Shown: positions 47,357-60,286 of the stretch, one piece after another
Numbering within the stretch: position 1 is the stretch's first letter
How the letters are laid out: every line of letters starts with the position of its first letter
Assembly: GCA_905182995.1 (NCBI GenBank)
Contig: CAJJDP010000007.1
Location: 496,049-560,048, forward strand
Length of the DNA: 64,000 nucleotides
Source of the DNA: Paramecium octaurelia
Taxonomy: Eukaryota > Ciliophora > Oligohymenophorea > Peniculida > Parameciidae
Direction of reading: 5' to 3'
Translations under genes and position numbers: made by a program
Notes under the pieces: model-generated
Database searches by the model: none
The model's input: only the letters and a program-made list of their open reading frames with translations
Told to the model about the DNA's origin: nothing

Positions 47357-49117
47357 TCATTATTATTATTGTTGTTGTCCAAATCTCTCCTCGCCCATAA
47401 AATGATTAGCTCCAATAAGCTTCAACTCAAAAGTATTTTAACTTTTCATCCTAATCTGAGCTTAATCATCTTTGACCATAAATAGATCATTTTCTAGACT
47501 TCTTCTTCCTATAAGACTTGAAACATTATAAAAAATATGCAAATATGAACATTAACTTCTATATGCATTTCTTATTCTTTGTGATTCCATACCAATTATC
47601 AAAGGTGATTCATTTTCTGACAATTGATCTCCTTCAATCTACTCAGTATAATGTGAATGGATAATTTATTTAAATTTATGATTAGTGGTTTACATTCTTA
47701 TATATGAGAAATCTTTCTTTTGATATTCATCATTGTTGTCACCAGAATGATGAGAAAGCGAACGCAATTTATTTCTGAACTCTGATTCATTTAAATCTAT
47801 ACAAATCATTTTTATTGAAAGATATTTCTTGTAAATTGCTAGTAACAAAAAGATTAAACTTAAGAAACTAATACAAGAAAGCATAACCATTCCCTTTCGG
47901 GATGTTGAACCACCAGAAATTATTTAAACATACCCATAAACGGCAGGTGCTGGAAGATAACCAAACAAATCAAGAAATAAATGGCTTAATTAATTTCCAC
48001 TTATTCTCTCTTCTCTTTGCAACGATGTAATCATTATCCCCATCATTGATGGAATAGCACTGCCTCCAAAAAATAACAAACTCCAAAGCAGTAATACTAT
48101 CATCTCTTAATTGTCAACATGAGGAATCAAAGCTAATGAGATACTTGCTAAAGATAATTCAATTGCAGCAATTTTCATGACTCTAAATCCTTTATTTCCC
48201 ACATCATTATTTAAGACTTAACTACCTAAATACACCCCAGTTAACGGAGCAGTCATTGAGATTATTAGAAATGATTAAGAAGCAAGATTGTATTCCATTA
48301 ACATAACACTATTGAGATAATCAGTCATCCAGAATTAGACTCCTGTCAAAACCAAAAACAATTAACTTAATGTTAACATGGATAATACAAAAAGTGGATT
48401 TGTAAAAAATGTTTTACAATTTGAAAGTAACACTGTTGAAAAACTTTAATTTTCATCTCTTTCCTCTCTGATTCTTATTGAAAATTAATCATCCTCAGAA
48501 AATCCATAATACCACAAACACACAGTCAAGCCTACGATCTAGAAATAAAATGCGTATTTCCACTTAAACCCTAATATAAATATTTACATCTTATAAAGTC
48601 TAAAGAGATAATGAACTTATTAAGAATCCTGACATCGTTCCCAAGGGTACTCCAATTTGCATTTATGTCAATTGCTCATTTTTTTATTTACCCCCGTAGA
48701 AATCAATCCAAACAGGAAAATAAATAACTAAAAATACCAATTAAATTGATGAAGCATACTTAAAACAACCCTGTCAAGAATCTGGAAAAATGTAATAACA
48801 TAATATTCTTTGTAATGAGAAATACTGATATACTCAGTATGTAAAATAATGAGCAAGTTATAAGAATCGATTTAGTCTTAAATTTATCATAGATTCCTGC
48901 TCCTATCGTCGATCCTATAATAATTCCAGCAAAAACAGATGAACTCAATAAACCCAACTATTTTAATCATAATAATTATATATGCTACTTCAAATTCATT
49001 AATTCCGAAATCTGATTCAATTCTTTATGTGCAAGCTGGAATGATTCCGTGATCAAAATTGATAAAGACGATAGTCAGGAAATGAATAGCCTGTTTGGAG
49101 AATAGCCTCTTGTCCAT
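47357..49117 (-). CDS. MFS transporter, spinster-like; exon joins uncertain
   Basis: Major facilitator with ~12 hydrophobic segments. Motifs: NFDHGIIPAC in TM1, SSVFAGIIIGSTIGAGIYDK before LITCSLFYILS (motif A region), HFSRFLTGLFQ, IYFPVWID, GVPLGTMSGFL, YAFYFQIVGLTVCLWYYGF, and a C-terminal half with LSMLTLSQLFLVLTGVQFW and FLDLFGYLPAPAVYGYV. The last ~110 residues are cytosolic and end in a Gln run. A clear 31-nt intron follows the first exon (about 48958-48988). Two joins do not resolve with simple GT...AG introns: near 48730-48760, where the frame is one base off, and near 48575-48625. Either two 17-nt introns and one base error, or real damage. Substrate unknown. Confidence 0.72.
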
Positions 49118-49324
49118 GCTAACAATTTCAGATTTCTTATTTTTATTAATATCAATTATTTATAATCCATATTTTGATGATGAAATGGAATTTAATTTGA
49201 GTAATATAAGCTAATTAAAGTATGCATATAAGATTTATTAACTGTTTATTCTAAAAGCATGTAACGTATTTATTCCGAAATAAATTAGAATTGAATTGTA
49301 TGAATGAAAATTTTACATAAATTT

Positions 49325-50048
49325 ATGAACTTTTTAGATTTTATTTAATAACAAATACAAGAGAAGTAAGATAAAACTGTAGAGGTACCATAACAAATCA
49401 AGGAAGAAGAGCCTATCAATTTAGATGAAAACCTAGATATTTCAGCTAATGGAAGTTCATCAGATGAAGAATAAATGTATGAAGAATATTTCAAAGAAAA
49501 ACCATCATTAAAAGCCACTTACGATGAAATATATGAGAAGTTGAAATAAAATTCTCCTCCTCAAACAGAACTCGAAAATGAGTAACTGTAAATCATAGCA
49601 GAATTACAAGCAAAACTTGTAGTTTAGGAAACGGAATTACTCATTCTTAAGAAGTTACATTTTGATCTCAAAAATAAATAATCACACTAAGCCAATAGAA
49701 TCGAGTAACTCCAAAAAGAAAAGGATGTTATGACTTAAGTAAAGAATATATATAAATTTAAAGATGAAAATCGGCTATGATAAAAAGTTTTAAAAATTAG
49801 ATGAAAAAAGGAAAATCATTGATTAGAATCAAAGAATAATTAAAAAGCTAGCTACATCGACTTCAAACGATTATCTAGAGTCAGCAATAAAAAGAGTTAA
49901 TCAATAAGTCAAAATAAATGAGTATATAGAATTCTTTATAATTAGCAAAGTATAAGTTCTAAAAGAGTAACCTTAAAAGGATATTCCATAAGTGAGGAAA
50001 TTATCTAGCTAAAAATAATAAAATAGTTTCAAAAATAATAAAAAATGA
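49325..50048 (+). CDS. Acidic coiled-coil protein
   Basis: A 232-aa protein with one 25-nt intron at 49739-49763. N-terminal 90 residues acidic (KEEEPINLDENLDISANGS, SSDEEQMYEEYF), then a long coiled coil (QLQIIAELQAKLVVQETELL, KKLHFDLKNKQ, RIEQLQKEKDVMTQ, KKFQKLDEKRKIIDQNQRII). C-terminus Gln/Lys-rich. No family recognised. The tRNA-Gly lies 157 bp downstream. Confidence 0.72.
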
Positions 50049-50204
50049 GTATTGTTATATTCCTAATAACTTCCTTATATATTTTAATACAATATGCAAT
50101 TAAAGCCAAACCTGTGTATTTTTGGAAAGTCAAGCAATCCAAATCATAATATCACATTTTATAGAGATGTTCATATACAATAAATCCTGCTTAATTCTCA
50201 GTCA

Positions 50205-50276
50205 GCGTCTATAGTATAGAGGTTCGTACGAATGCCTTCCAAGCATTTAGGTCGGGTTCGAGTCCCGATAGACGCA
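50205..50276 (+). tRNA. trnG-UCC: tRNA-Gly (anticodon UCC)
   Basis: A complete cloverleaf can be drawn: 7-bp acceptor GCGTCTA/TAGACGC, D arm starting TAGTATAGAGG, anticodon stem AATGC/GCATT with loop CTTCCAA (anticodon TCC at 50238-50240), T arm GTCGGGTTCGAGTCCCGAT with the TTCGA loop, discriminator A at 50276. No intron. Reads GGA glycine codons, the common Gly codon in this window. Internal A and B boxes are present. Confidence 0.95.
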
Positions 50277-50278
50277 AC

Positions 50279-50284
50279 TTTTTT
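50279..50284 (+). terminator. RNA polymerase III terminator of tRNA-Gly
   Basis: Run of six T starting two bases after the discriminator base of tRNA-Gly, the normal Pol III stop signal. Confidence 0.8.
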
Positions 50285-50400
50285 ATATTTTTATTTTTTA
50301 ATATAAATATAAGGTTGAAATCAATATCAAAATAAATGAGTTATTTAAGTATATATATTAATTAGCCATGCAAATATACATGGTTTATAAAATTAGTAAT

Positions 50401-52192
<1,792 letters not shown>

Positions 52193-52356
52193 TTTAATGT
52201 CCCTAACAACAGCCCATGATTATAACAATTAATTATTTATTAAACTAAAAATATTTATTTTGATTTTCAACTATTAAACAAACCCCCCATGATCATTTAA
52301 TAGCAACTTAATTGCGACGCCTAAGAATTTCAATTTATTTAATACTATCCAATAAA

Positions 52357-53420
52357 TCATAAATCATAATCATGTCTTCTTCCAGGATTGAATTTTTGAG
52401 ATTGCTTTCTGAATTCTTCTTCTTCTTGGTTTTTCATAATATCCCAATTTTGAACTTTAATCATGTTCAACACATTCTATCTATTTTCATCACTCAATTC
52501 TTTATATAACATCTCTAATTTATTCGTTTAATCAATATTTACCCAACCTCTTATTCAGCAATCAACTTATCCACACTATCTCTCAATTGTATATGTTAAG
52601 TCTATTCAATTTGAAATGCTTCATCATTGTATAAGATTTACTATTTCAGAAACACTTCCTTTTCTCTTAATAAATCGTACCTCTGCTTTTGAATATTGTA
52701 AGAATCTACATTAAAGACATAATATCTACATATGGCCTAGTCTGTTTCAGGTTGAATTAAGAGTCTTAAATTGTTTAAAGATTGTTTAGCCTTTAACATC
52801 AATTACTTGGTGACATCTAAAATCTTTTGATAATCATCACTAAACAATTCTGTGAATTCTTCTAACTTTTTCCTAAAATCCATCGCTCTTGATTCTAAAT
52901 ACATTTTACTCTAAGTAAAATCATTTTAATAAAACTTATCATAAAATTCCTAAAATAGCTCCATCTTTTCTATTTCATCCTTGCTCTTCAATTCAACATC
53001 TTAATCTGTTATAGTCTACAAAACCTAATAGCAACTTGATCTAAAATTCAGCTGGTCGACCGAATAAAAATAAGTGTTCAAAGTCTCTTTATCATATTAA
53101 ATATGATGAAACAAGGGTTCCATTATAAGAATCGAATCCAAAATTCCTTCCAAACAGGTCTTCTTAGGCAAATAATACTTTTCAATCATGAAAAATGCCT
53201 TCTCCATCACCTCTTTATTTCTTTTAATTTAATTTTCTAAATTTTCTTCATACAATTCATATATCTATTCATCGTACAACAATTGTATTTGGCTTGTGTA
53301 TCTTTTGCTTCTAAGCTCATTCATTCGTAATATATATTCAAATATTTCCTAATGATTGATTATTTCAAAAGCGCTCAAGCAATTTAGCAGAATATAAAAC
53401 AAATAAAAAACTATTTTCAT
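52357..53420 (-). CDS. Helical protein with signal peptide, unknown
   Basis: A 342-aa protein. MKIVFYLFYILLNCLSAFEI is a good signal peptide. The mature part is almost entirely helical and charged (YEENLENQIKRNKEVMEKAF, RAMDFRKKLEEFTELFSDD, ILDVTKQLMLKAKQSLNNLR). Ends ...GRRHDYDL, close to a HDEL/KDEL ER-retention signal, so an ER-lumenal protein is possible. One intron is required near 52520-52554; the best-fitting one is 35 nt with a GTTGG donor and TTAGAG end, less typical than others here. Starts 24 bp from the divergent neighbour. Confidence 0.68.
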
Positions 53421-53444
53421 AAATATTATAATTAAAATTTTATA
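53421..53444. promoter_or_regulatory. 24-bp divergent intergenic region
   Basis: A/T-only DNA between the start codons of two divergent genes, both encoding proteins with apparent signal peptides. If the downstream Met at 53475 is the true start, the gap is 54 bp. Confidence 0.45.
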
Positions 53445-54853
53445 ATGACTAACCATTCATATTTCATATTAACTATGCTGTTACTAACATATTCAAGACA
53501 TTCATCATAATTTGAAGACTTAACCTTCCTCTATAACACAGGTAATTAAGATGAGTTAACTAAGGAAATTTCAAGGCAATCCATGATTAATTTTCTCAAA
53601 GAGCAGCATTGGATACAACCTTCGAAATATTTAACAAAACTTTAACCAATATTTATTAGAATCATGGAGAAATAGTTTATTCAGCAAATGCAACTAGTGA
53701 TTCTATTCAGAATCTCTAACTAATTTCGTTTAAAAAATCATTAGGGGCTGGAATGATGAATTGGGTGTACAATTCAAATAAAATGCTCGATCACTTCCAC
53801 ATTAATCCTTATTCATAAAAATCCATTATCTAATTCTATGAGGATAATCCTTCCAAATTTTATATCACTATGTTTCAAGATGATTAGCTGTTAGTATCTA
53901 CCTAAAAAAAGGCTCAAGTTCAAATACAACCTTTTAACAAAATTGCCATTCTTCTTGAATATTCAAGATAGGTTTCAATAAATTTAATTAATCCTCTTAT
54001 GGAAGTCTAATTGGAAAACCTGAATTAGTTTTATATCAAGCAATTTGATTATCATCATGCCAAATTCCTAACTAGTTTAAATAATAAACAGTAAATCACT
54101 TTGCATTAAATAGCAGAAGGACTAATATAGTTTAACTCTAATTGTATAGCTGAATATCTGCAATCTTTCTTGGGCAAAGATTAAATTGATAAGACCTTAC
54201 AAACCTTAAATATTGAGCAAACTAGCCAAGTTTGGCATGTTTCATCTCATTTAGCCTTTACCAATATCTACCATCAAAGTTATGAGGATTATATAAATAG
54301 AATTGTAAGCCAATCATAGCTGTAATTTACTCAACTTTCAAATTCCATTCATAATGAATTAATATAAAATACATAATTATCATAAGCTTGGTTAGAAACT
54401 GCTCACTCTGATTTGTTAGATGGGAAAGTATCAAGCATCATGAACAAATACTTTACTTAATCTAATTCTTATGATTATGCTTTCCTATTAAAAGGAATGT
54501 AGAATCGTCAATTTAAATATCTACAAACGTAGGCCTATTAAATATTTGAAAACTTAATGAATTTATTTATTTTGAATCCTAGATTAATTTAAGACGTTGT
54601 GTAAAGAGGTCAACAATATGAAGTTTATGGAAGCAAAGAGAATGCTAATTCTTATTTCAGTTCTCTATACTTTGATTCCACAAAATCAGGAGCATAAAAA
54701 TAATTTGGAATTTTAGTCTAGAACCTTGATTACGAAAAGGAATTTAAATTGTACTAATCAGCTTTTAGTATATTTGTTCAATTATTAGCCTCAAATAATT
54801 AATATTATGCCGATGTAGCGAAAAGAATCAGCAAATCATCAATAATTTTATGA
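53445..54853 (+). CDS. Hypothetical protein with signal peptide
   Basis: A 461-aa protein, one intron at 53542-53564 (23 nt). Start MTNHSYFILTMLLLTYSRHS looks like a signal sequence; Met at 53475 is an alternative. The mature region is helical without strong bias: FSQRAALDTTFEIFNKTL, GAGMMNWVYNSNKMLDHFHI, HHAKFLTSLNNKQQITLH, GSKENANSYFSSLYFDSTKS. No domain recognised. Divergent with, and perhaps co-regulated with, the helical signal-peptide gene. Confidence 0.68.
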
Positions 54854-54884
54854 TACATATTTTATAAATAATTTAACAATATCA

Positions 54885-57800
54885 TCACTATAAGGCTTAT
54901 TTTTGATTATTCATATCCGTTATGCCTCCCTTCTCAAATCTATTATATACATCTTTATAGAATAGTATCTATTTTTAACTCAAACTGGGTTTCATATTCT
55001 TCATAATGTCCTGAAACAATTCCTTAGTTAATTTAAAGTCATCTATTTTTTACACCTTTCTTTTTAGACTAAAATCTTCTAATTAAACTATTCTATCAGT
55101 TAAATATATTCTGGCTTCCTTAAAAAAAGAGACAACATCAGCTTGGGATAACCCAAACAAAGAGTCAGCTATCTCTTCTACTGCAATCCCATCAAATTCT
55201 AAAGGACCTTTATAAATCTCCAAAATTTAAAGGATCTCCTCTTTATTAGGCAAATCTATTCTAACATGCTTATCAATTCTTCCTGGCCTTAATATGGCTG
55301 GATCAATTAAGTCAGGTCTACTTGAAGCAGCGACTATGTAGACTCCCTTCATTCCTTCCTCTACTCCGTCTAGATAGCATAAAAATTAATTGACAACTCT
55401 ATCTGTAACTCCTGAATGTGATGATGTTCTAACAGGCACAACGGAATCTATTTCATCCAAAAAGATAATGCAAGGAGATAGCGATTAAGCCTTTTAAAAG
55501 AGATCTCTAACATTCTATTCAGAGGATCCTTAAATTTATTATTAGTAAATGTACCTATATACTTATCTAGTAATTCAGGTCCTTTTACTGTTAATACGTT
55601 TATTTTTAATTAGTTGCAAATACTCAAACTAAAATAAGTTTTTCCACAACCTGGCATTCCATAAATTAAAACACTTTTAGGAAGTTTAATTTTGGATTTT
55701 GCAAATAAATGCTCGTATTTCATTGGTAAATTAAAAAGATCTAAAATTATTTACTTTTATTCTTTCAGACCACCTATTTCTTTGAATGTTGGTATTTTCT
55801 TATTTAATTACACCTATTAATCTTGTAAATCATTAGTTTATTATAAAATCCATTCCTCCGATATTTATTGATTCAATTCCTTTTAGTATTTTTCTCTATT
55901 TTATAAAGCATTAAATTAACTAAAATTAAAGTTTTCAGATTTTTGTGCTAATAATTCAGCACATTTTTTAATCTCTTAAGATTGGTAAAATTATTCGAAA
56001 ATTCGCTATCTTAGTTCTAATTTAGGTTTATTAAATTCAATAATTTAGTCCTTTGAAAAGTTTCCTGAATTAATAAGTATAAATACTTTCAAGGTTTACA
56101 TTTAAATACTCTTTTGATGGCGATACCAAAATTAATTTAACTGAAGGATATTCCATTATTTAATTTCTCATAAGCTTACTTAAAATCTAAATAAATGATA
56201 TATAACTTACATTTGAAATAAGTATTTAAAATGATTATTAAAAATCAATTAAATCAATGCTCTTAATAGATTCAACACCTTTGACTACTATTAGTATATC
56301 ATTCAAACACACTTATCTGGATTACCAGAATATATGTTTGATAAACTTTTTAACTATTTTAAATCCATAATGATACCATTTTATAGTTTTTCATTCTATC
56401 CTTGCTGATTTAATTTGTCTAAATTTAATTTAATCACTTCAAATTTAGTTTTTAAATAGGAAACTAGTACTTAGATTGCTTAGATTTCTTTACAAATTAC
56501 CAAACATTATGAATTAGATTGCTAATCCAAAATAGAATTCATCTATTTAATTGACCCGTCAAATAGTTATTAAAACAATTAGAAATCTTATTATTAAACA
56601 TCTTTTTATTTAATATTTTAGTATTAGGGAAGCTTGATTTCTTTTTAAATTGGACTAGTAAATCCAAGAATTCTTACATGTTCTTCTAAATATTTGATTA
56701 ATAATCCTTTCTCTTTTTCTCCTATTACTTTAGGTTCATTATGCTCGTTTTTAATAGATAACAATTGAAGGAAATGTTCTGGTTGATTCCCAATTAATTA
56801 GACAATTCTCAAAAAATAAATTTGTTTTTAATTATTATGAACTCTGCCTAATATTTGAATCATTAAATACTTTATAAAACAATCTATTAATTTTTTTCAA
56901 TTTTATCTAATATCTATTAAATTAAAAATTCTTTATTTAAAGGTAAATCAGTGTAAAAATTGAAATATATTTTTTGAAAAATAAGTTAGTTTCTTTTGAT
57001 CGATCTAATTGCTGATTCCTTGCTTATATCATGTTCTTAAGTATTAATTAAAATTACTTATCCTTCCCTTATCCCAAGATGCTTGGCATAAAATTTGGAA
57101 ATGAAACAATATTTATTGTTAATTTTGTTATTTTATTTGAATTAGACAATTACAGTTTTAGGAATATTTTGTTTTTACTTATTTTTTTTCAAATTCTTAG
57201 CATATTTTTGAAAGTTTCTATATGATTTTGGAAATGATGATGAATAAGTTATTTGATATAATTTGTCTAATCTATTATTGTGGTATAGTTCGGTATTTAT
57301 TTCAATAAACGACTCAAATTAATCTTAATCTTAAAGTAATACATTTAATTCAATTAAATCTAATTTCTACTCTGGCTTTTATGCTTCTTCAATTAAAATA
57401 TTAATTTCACAATCAGGACTGATAGCAATAGGACCCTTATTATCTTAAGCTTTGAAAGTAAAAGTAACAAATTGTCCTTCCTAATAAAATATTGGAAAAA
57501 TTAATTCATCATAGACAATTTAAATATTATTAAGGAGACTTGTTTCAAATTAATCCTTTTAATGTTGAACTATCATATAATCTGACCATTTTTGAACATA
57601 TATAGTTATGGCATTGTATTGATTGCAATTTGAGACTTAAATTTATTCTAAAAAGAAAATTACCTGTAGTTATTTGCAATTAATCATCATCCTCAATATT
57701 TAATAGCTGAGCAAATTAAAAACCAATTTCGATATGATTATCTTCAGAAATACCTTAACAACCAAAATATGCAATTTATTAGGTTTTCATTAATTCACTC

Positions 57801-57940
57801 TAATAATAATGAAATCAATACGCTTTTATCACTTAACATAGATTTCCTTGAGAAAACGATTGTGTTGTGAATTTTTAGAACATCCTTGGTAAACTAACAT
57901 AGCAATCTGTTCTCTTTGTGATTTTTACTTATAATTACAT
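54885..57940 (-). CDS. PEX1: Peroxisome biogenesis AAA ATPase PEX1
   Basis: Reverse gene of ~3.06 kb with several introns; two located are 57800-57832 and 55529-55554. The PEX1 N-domain is recognisable: [18 protein letters not shown] and [20 protein letters not shown]. The C-terminal AAA (D2) domain is strong: [15 protein letters not shown] (Walker A), [33 protein letters not shown] (Walker B), [18 protein letters not shown], and [19 protein letters not shown] with both arginine fingers. PEX1 with PEX6 extracts the receptor PEX5 from peroxisomes. I could not see a Walker A for D1 in the ~1.5-kb middle, so D1 looks degenerate or I missed an exon. I did not resolve all middle introns. Confidence 0.85.
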
Positions 57941-57963
57941 GATAAATTATTTAATAAATAAAA
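57941..57963. promoter_or_regulatory. 23-bp divergent intergenic region (PEX1 / WDR24)
   Basis: A/T-rich 23-bp gap between the PEX1 start codon (reverse) and the WDR24 start codon (forward). Both N-termini match their families, so the starts are well placed. Confidence 0.6.
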
Positions 57964-60255
57964 ATGGATTAAGAATTAGATTTGCAAACAAGCATATCCT
58001 CAATTGATGTTGACTAATAAGGTAGGAATTTGGTAGTAGGGGGAAGGGAAATCTTAAAAATAATTGATTTGGATTAAGTGAATAAAAAAATGAATATCAA
58101 ATAAAATATGAGGAGATAAGGCACAAAATTGGCAATCGGTTATGTAGAATTTAATCGCAAAAAGCCAACTCTATTATTGGCTGCATCTGTCTAAGGGTAA
58201 TTCTAAGTTTGGGATATTGACAAACAAAAAGAAACTGTTTATAGAAATCATTAAGCTGCCATTCATAGGATGAATTGGCATAATGAAAACTGTTTTATTA
58301 GCGGCGGGTAGGATTATACAATTAATTATTATGATTATCGTTAGCCTGCTGCAACCCCAATTTTTACATTGCAAAGAAATGAAGCTATAAGAGACATTAA
58401 ATTTAATATTACTAGAGACAACTATTTTATGGCAGCTTCGGATACAGGCTAATTAGAGTATTTTGATATTAGAAAACAATAAGACATAGTTGCTGAGATT
58501 AATTTAAAGGGTCGTAAACAAGACCCATTTACCAATTTAATTATTTGCTTGGATTGGACTAAAGATAATGTTTTGGCTAGTGGATCAAATGATAAAGAAA
58601 TTAAAATCTTACAAGTAGAAAATCACACTGACATTAGAGAAAAAGGGATCATTTAGCATATCGATGGATCTTCTCATATCAAATGGCACGTGTAAAACAA
58701 TTCTCTTTTGAGCGTGTCATCACTTAATAGAGATATCTCAGTCACTACTTACGATATCAGAACTCCTTTTCGACCTATGCATATAGTCAAGGGTCATAAT
58801 GATATCATTACATCCTTTGTCTTTAATTAGGATGAATAGTATGTTTTTACAGGATCCAAGGATAAATACTTAAGAATGTAATCTGTTAGACAAGCATATC
58901 AAGTTTATAATAATTGTCCTATATTTCCTGTTGCCTTTAATCAATATAATGATTTGCTTATGAAATTAGAATCTCCCTTCCCCATTCAATCTGAATCAGA
59001 GAAGACCATTCAATATTAATAAAATTTTAATTCAATTTAAAAACAGTCCTCCAATGATGAAATTTTTATTTAAAAGTCAAAAACTTAGACTTAAAATAAT
59101 TAAGTTCAACATTCTTGGTAAGATATCTAAAAAGCAACCTCAGTATCTCCATAAAATTCACAAATTCTAAAAACAAGTGTAAGATCAATCTTCTATATAG
59201 AAGCCATTGATTAAAAATTTGATCCTAAAATTCCTTTTGATGAGGAATTGAAATATTTCCAAAAGAATTACAATTCAAAAAAGGATTTTTCATATAATAG
59301 CAATGTTGCATTACAAATAGATAAACCAGAGATAGCACATTATTGGAAGGCCTTAGAACACCTTATCAATGACTTTAAAAAGTTATCAAAAGACTGTGGC
59401 TCCAATATTTCCATGTAGAATTGTCCTGTATAGTTACCAAACAAAGGCAATGATTAATCAGATGATGATTAAAAGTCTCCACTGGAATAAACTATACAAA
59501 TCACAAAAAATAACAAATCACATGAAAAAAAGTAATTGGATTCACAGGATCTCTAAAAACTTTATAAGTATTTCGAAAAATACCCAGCAGCGTTTAGATA
59601 AGAATTAGATAGCAAGAATATCATAATAGAAGATCAAAATCATTTAAAAATTCATATAGAAAGAATACCTTACTATAAGAATTTATTAAGAACAATGACT
59701 CCTATAGGGTATTTGTTGACTGATAAACAACATATGATGTAATTACTAAATAATAATGTAGGCAAGTTATTTCCAATTCTATACTCTAATTAATATAACA
59801 TGTCATTGATTAAGGGGAACTTCCTAGTGGATTTTGGATGGCTGCTTGTGCAAAAAATCACGTATAATTCCCTGATTTGAATGCTAAAAAATGGACTTAG
59901 TCTTATATTGAATTGCTAGTGGCATTTGGCAAACACACGTTAGCTATGAAAGCTGCATTAGAAAGTCCAGTCGAATAGTTTAGAACTAGTAATAAATATG
60001 TTACAAACTATAAATGTCTCGGCCCATGTAAAAATAGCTAAACTTCAGGAGCATTTTGTAATATTTGCAAGATAGATTTTATATGCTCAATTTGGTATCA
60101 TAATATCTTAAATAATAAGCTTCAAACCAGTTAAAGGTCTTTATTTATGGTGCCAACAGTGTATGCATGGGGGTCACATGAAAGAAATGAAAAATTGGTT
60201 TAAAAATAATGCTTCATGTCCTTTAGGATGTGGGCATAATTGTTTTGATAAATGA
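57964..60255 (+). CDS. WDR24: WDR24-type WD40 protein, GATOR2 (SEACAT) subunit
   Basis: A 747-aa protein, introns 59739-59761 and 60095-60119. N-terminal WD40 propeller: LLLAASVQGQFQVWDI, HQAAIHRMNWHNENCFISGG, ICLDWTKDNVLASGSNDKEI, GHNDIITSFVFNQDEQYVFT. The middle is Gln-rich. An alpha-solenoid (IDQGELPSGFWMAAC, YIELLVAFGKHTLAMKA) leads to the C-terminal zinc module: CLGPCKN, CNICKIDFICSICFKPVKGL, WCQQCMHGGHMKEM and CPLGCGHNCF. The CSICxxxVxGLxxWCQxCxHGGH pattern is the WDR24 hallmark. GATOR2 relays amino-acid status to TORC1. Divergent from PEX1 by 23 bp. Confidence 0.88.
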
Positions 60256-60286
60256 TAATAATTAAATATTTTTTTATTGAATCACA

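Noticed and set aside
50205-50276. tRNA with another identity (Cys or suppressor type)
   Set aside because: The anticodon loop CTTCCAA centres TCC, which fits only glycine.
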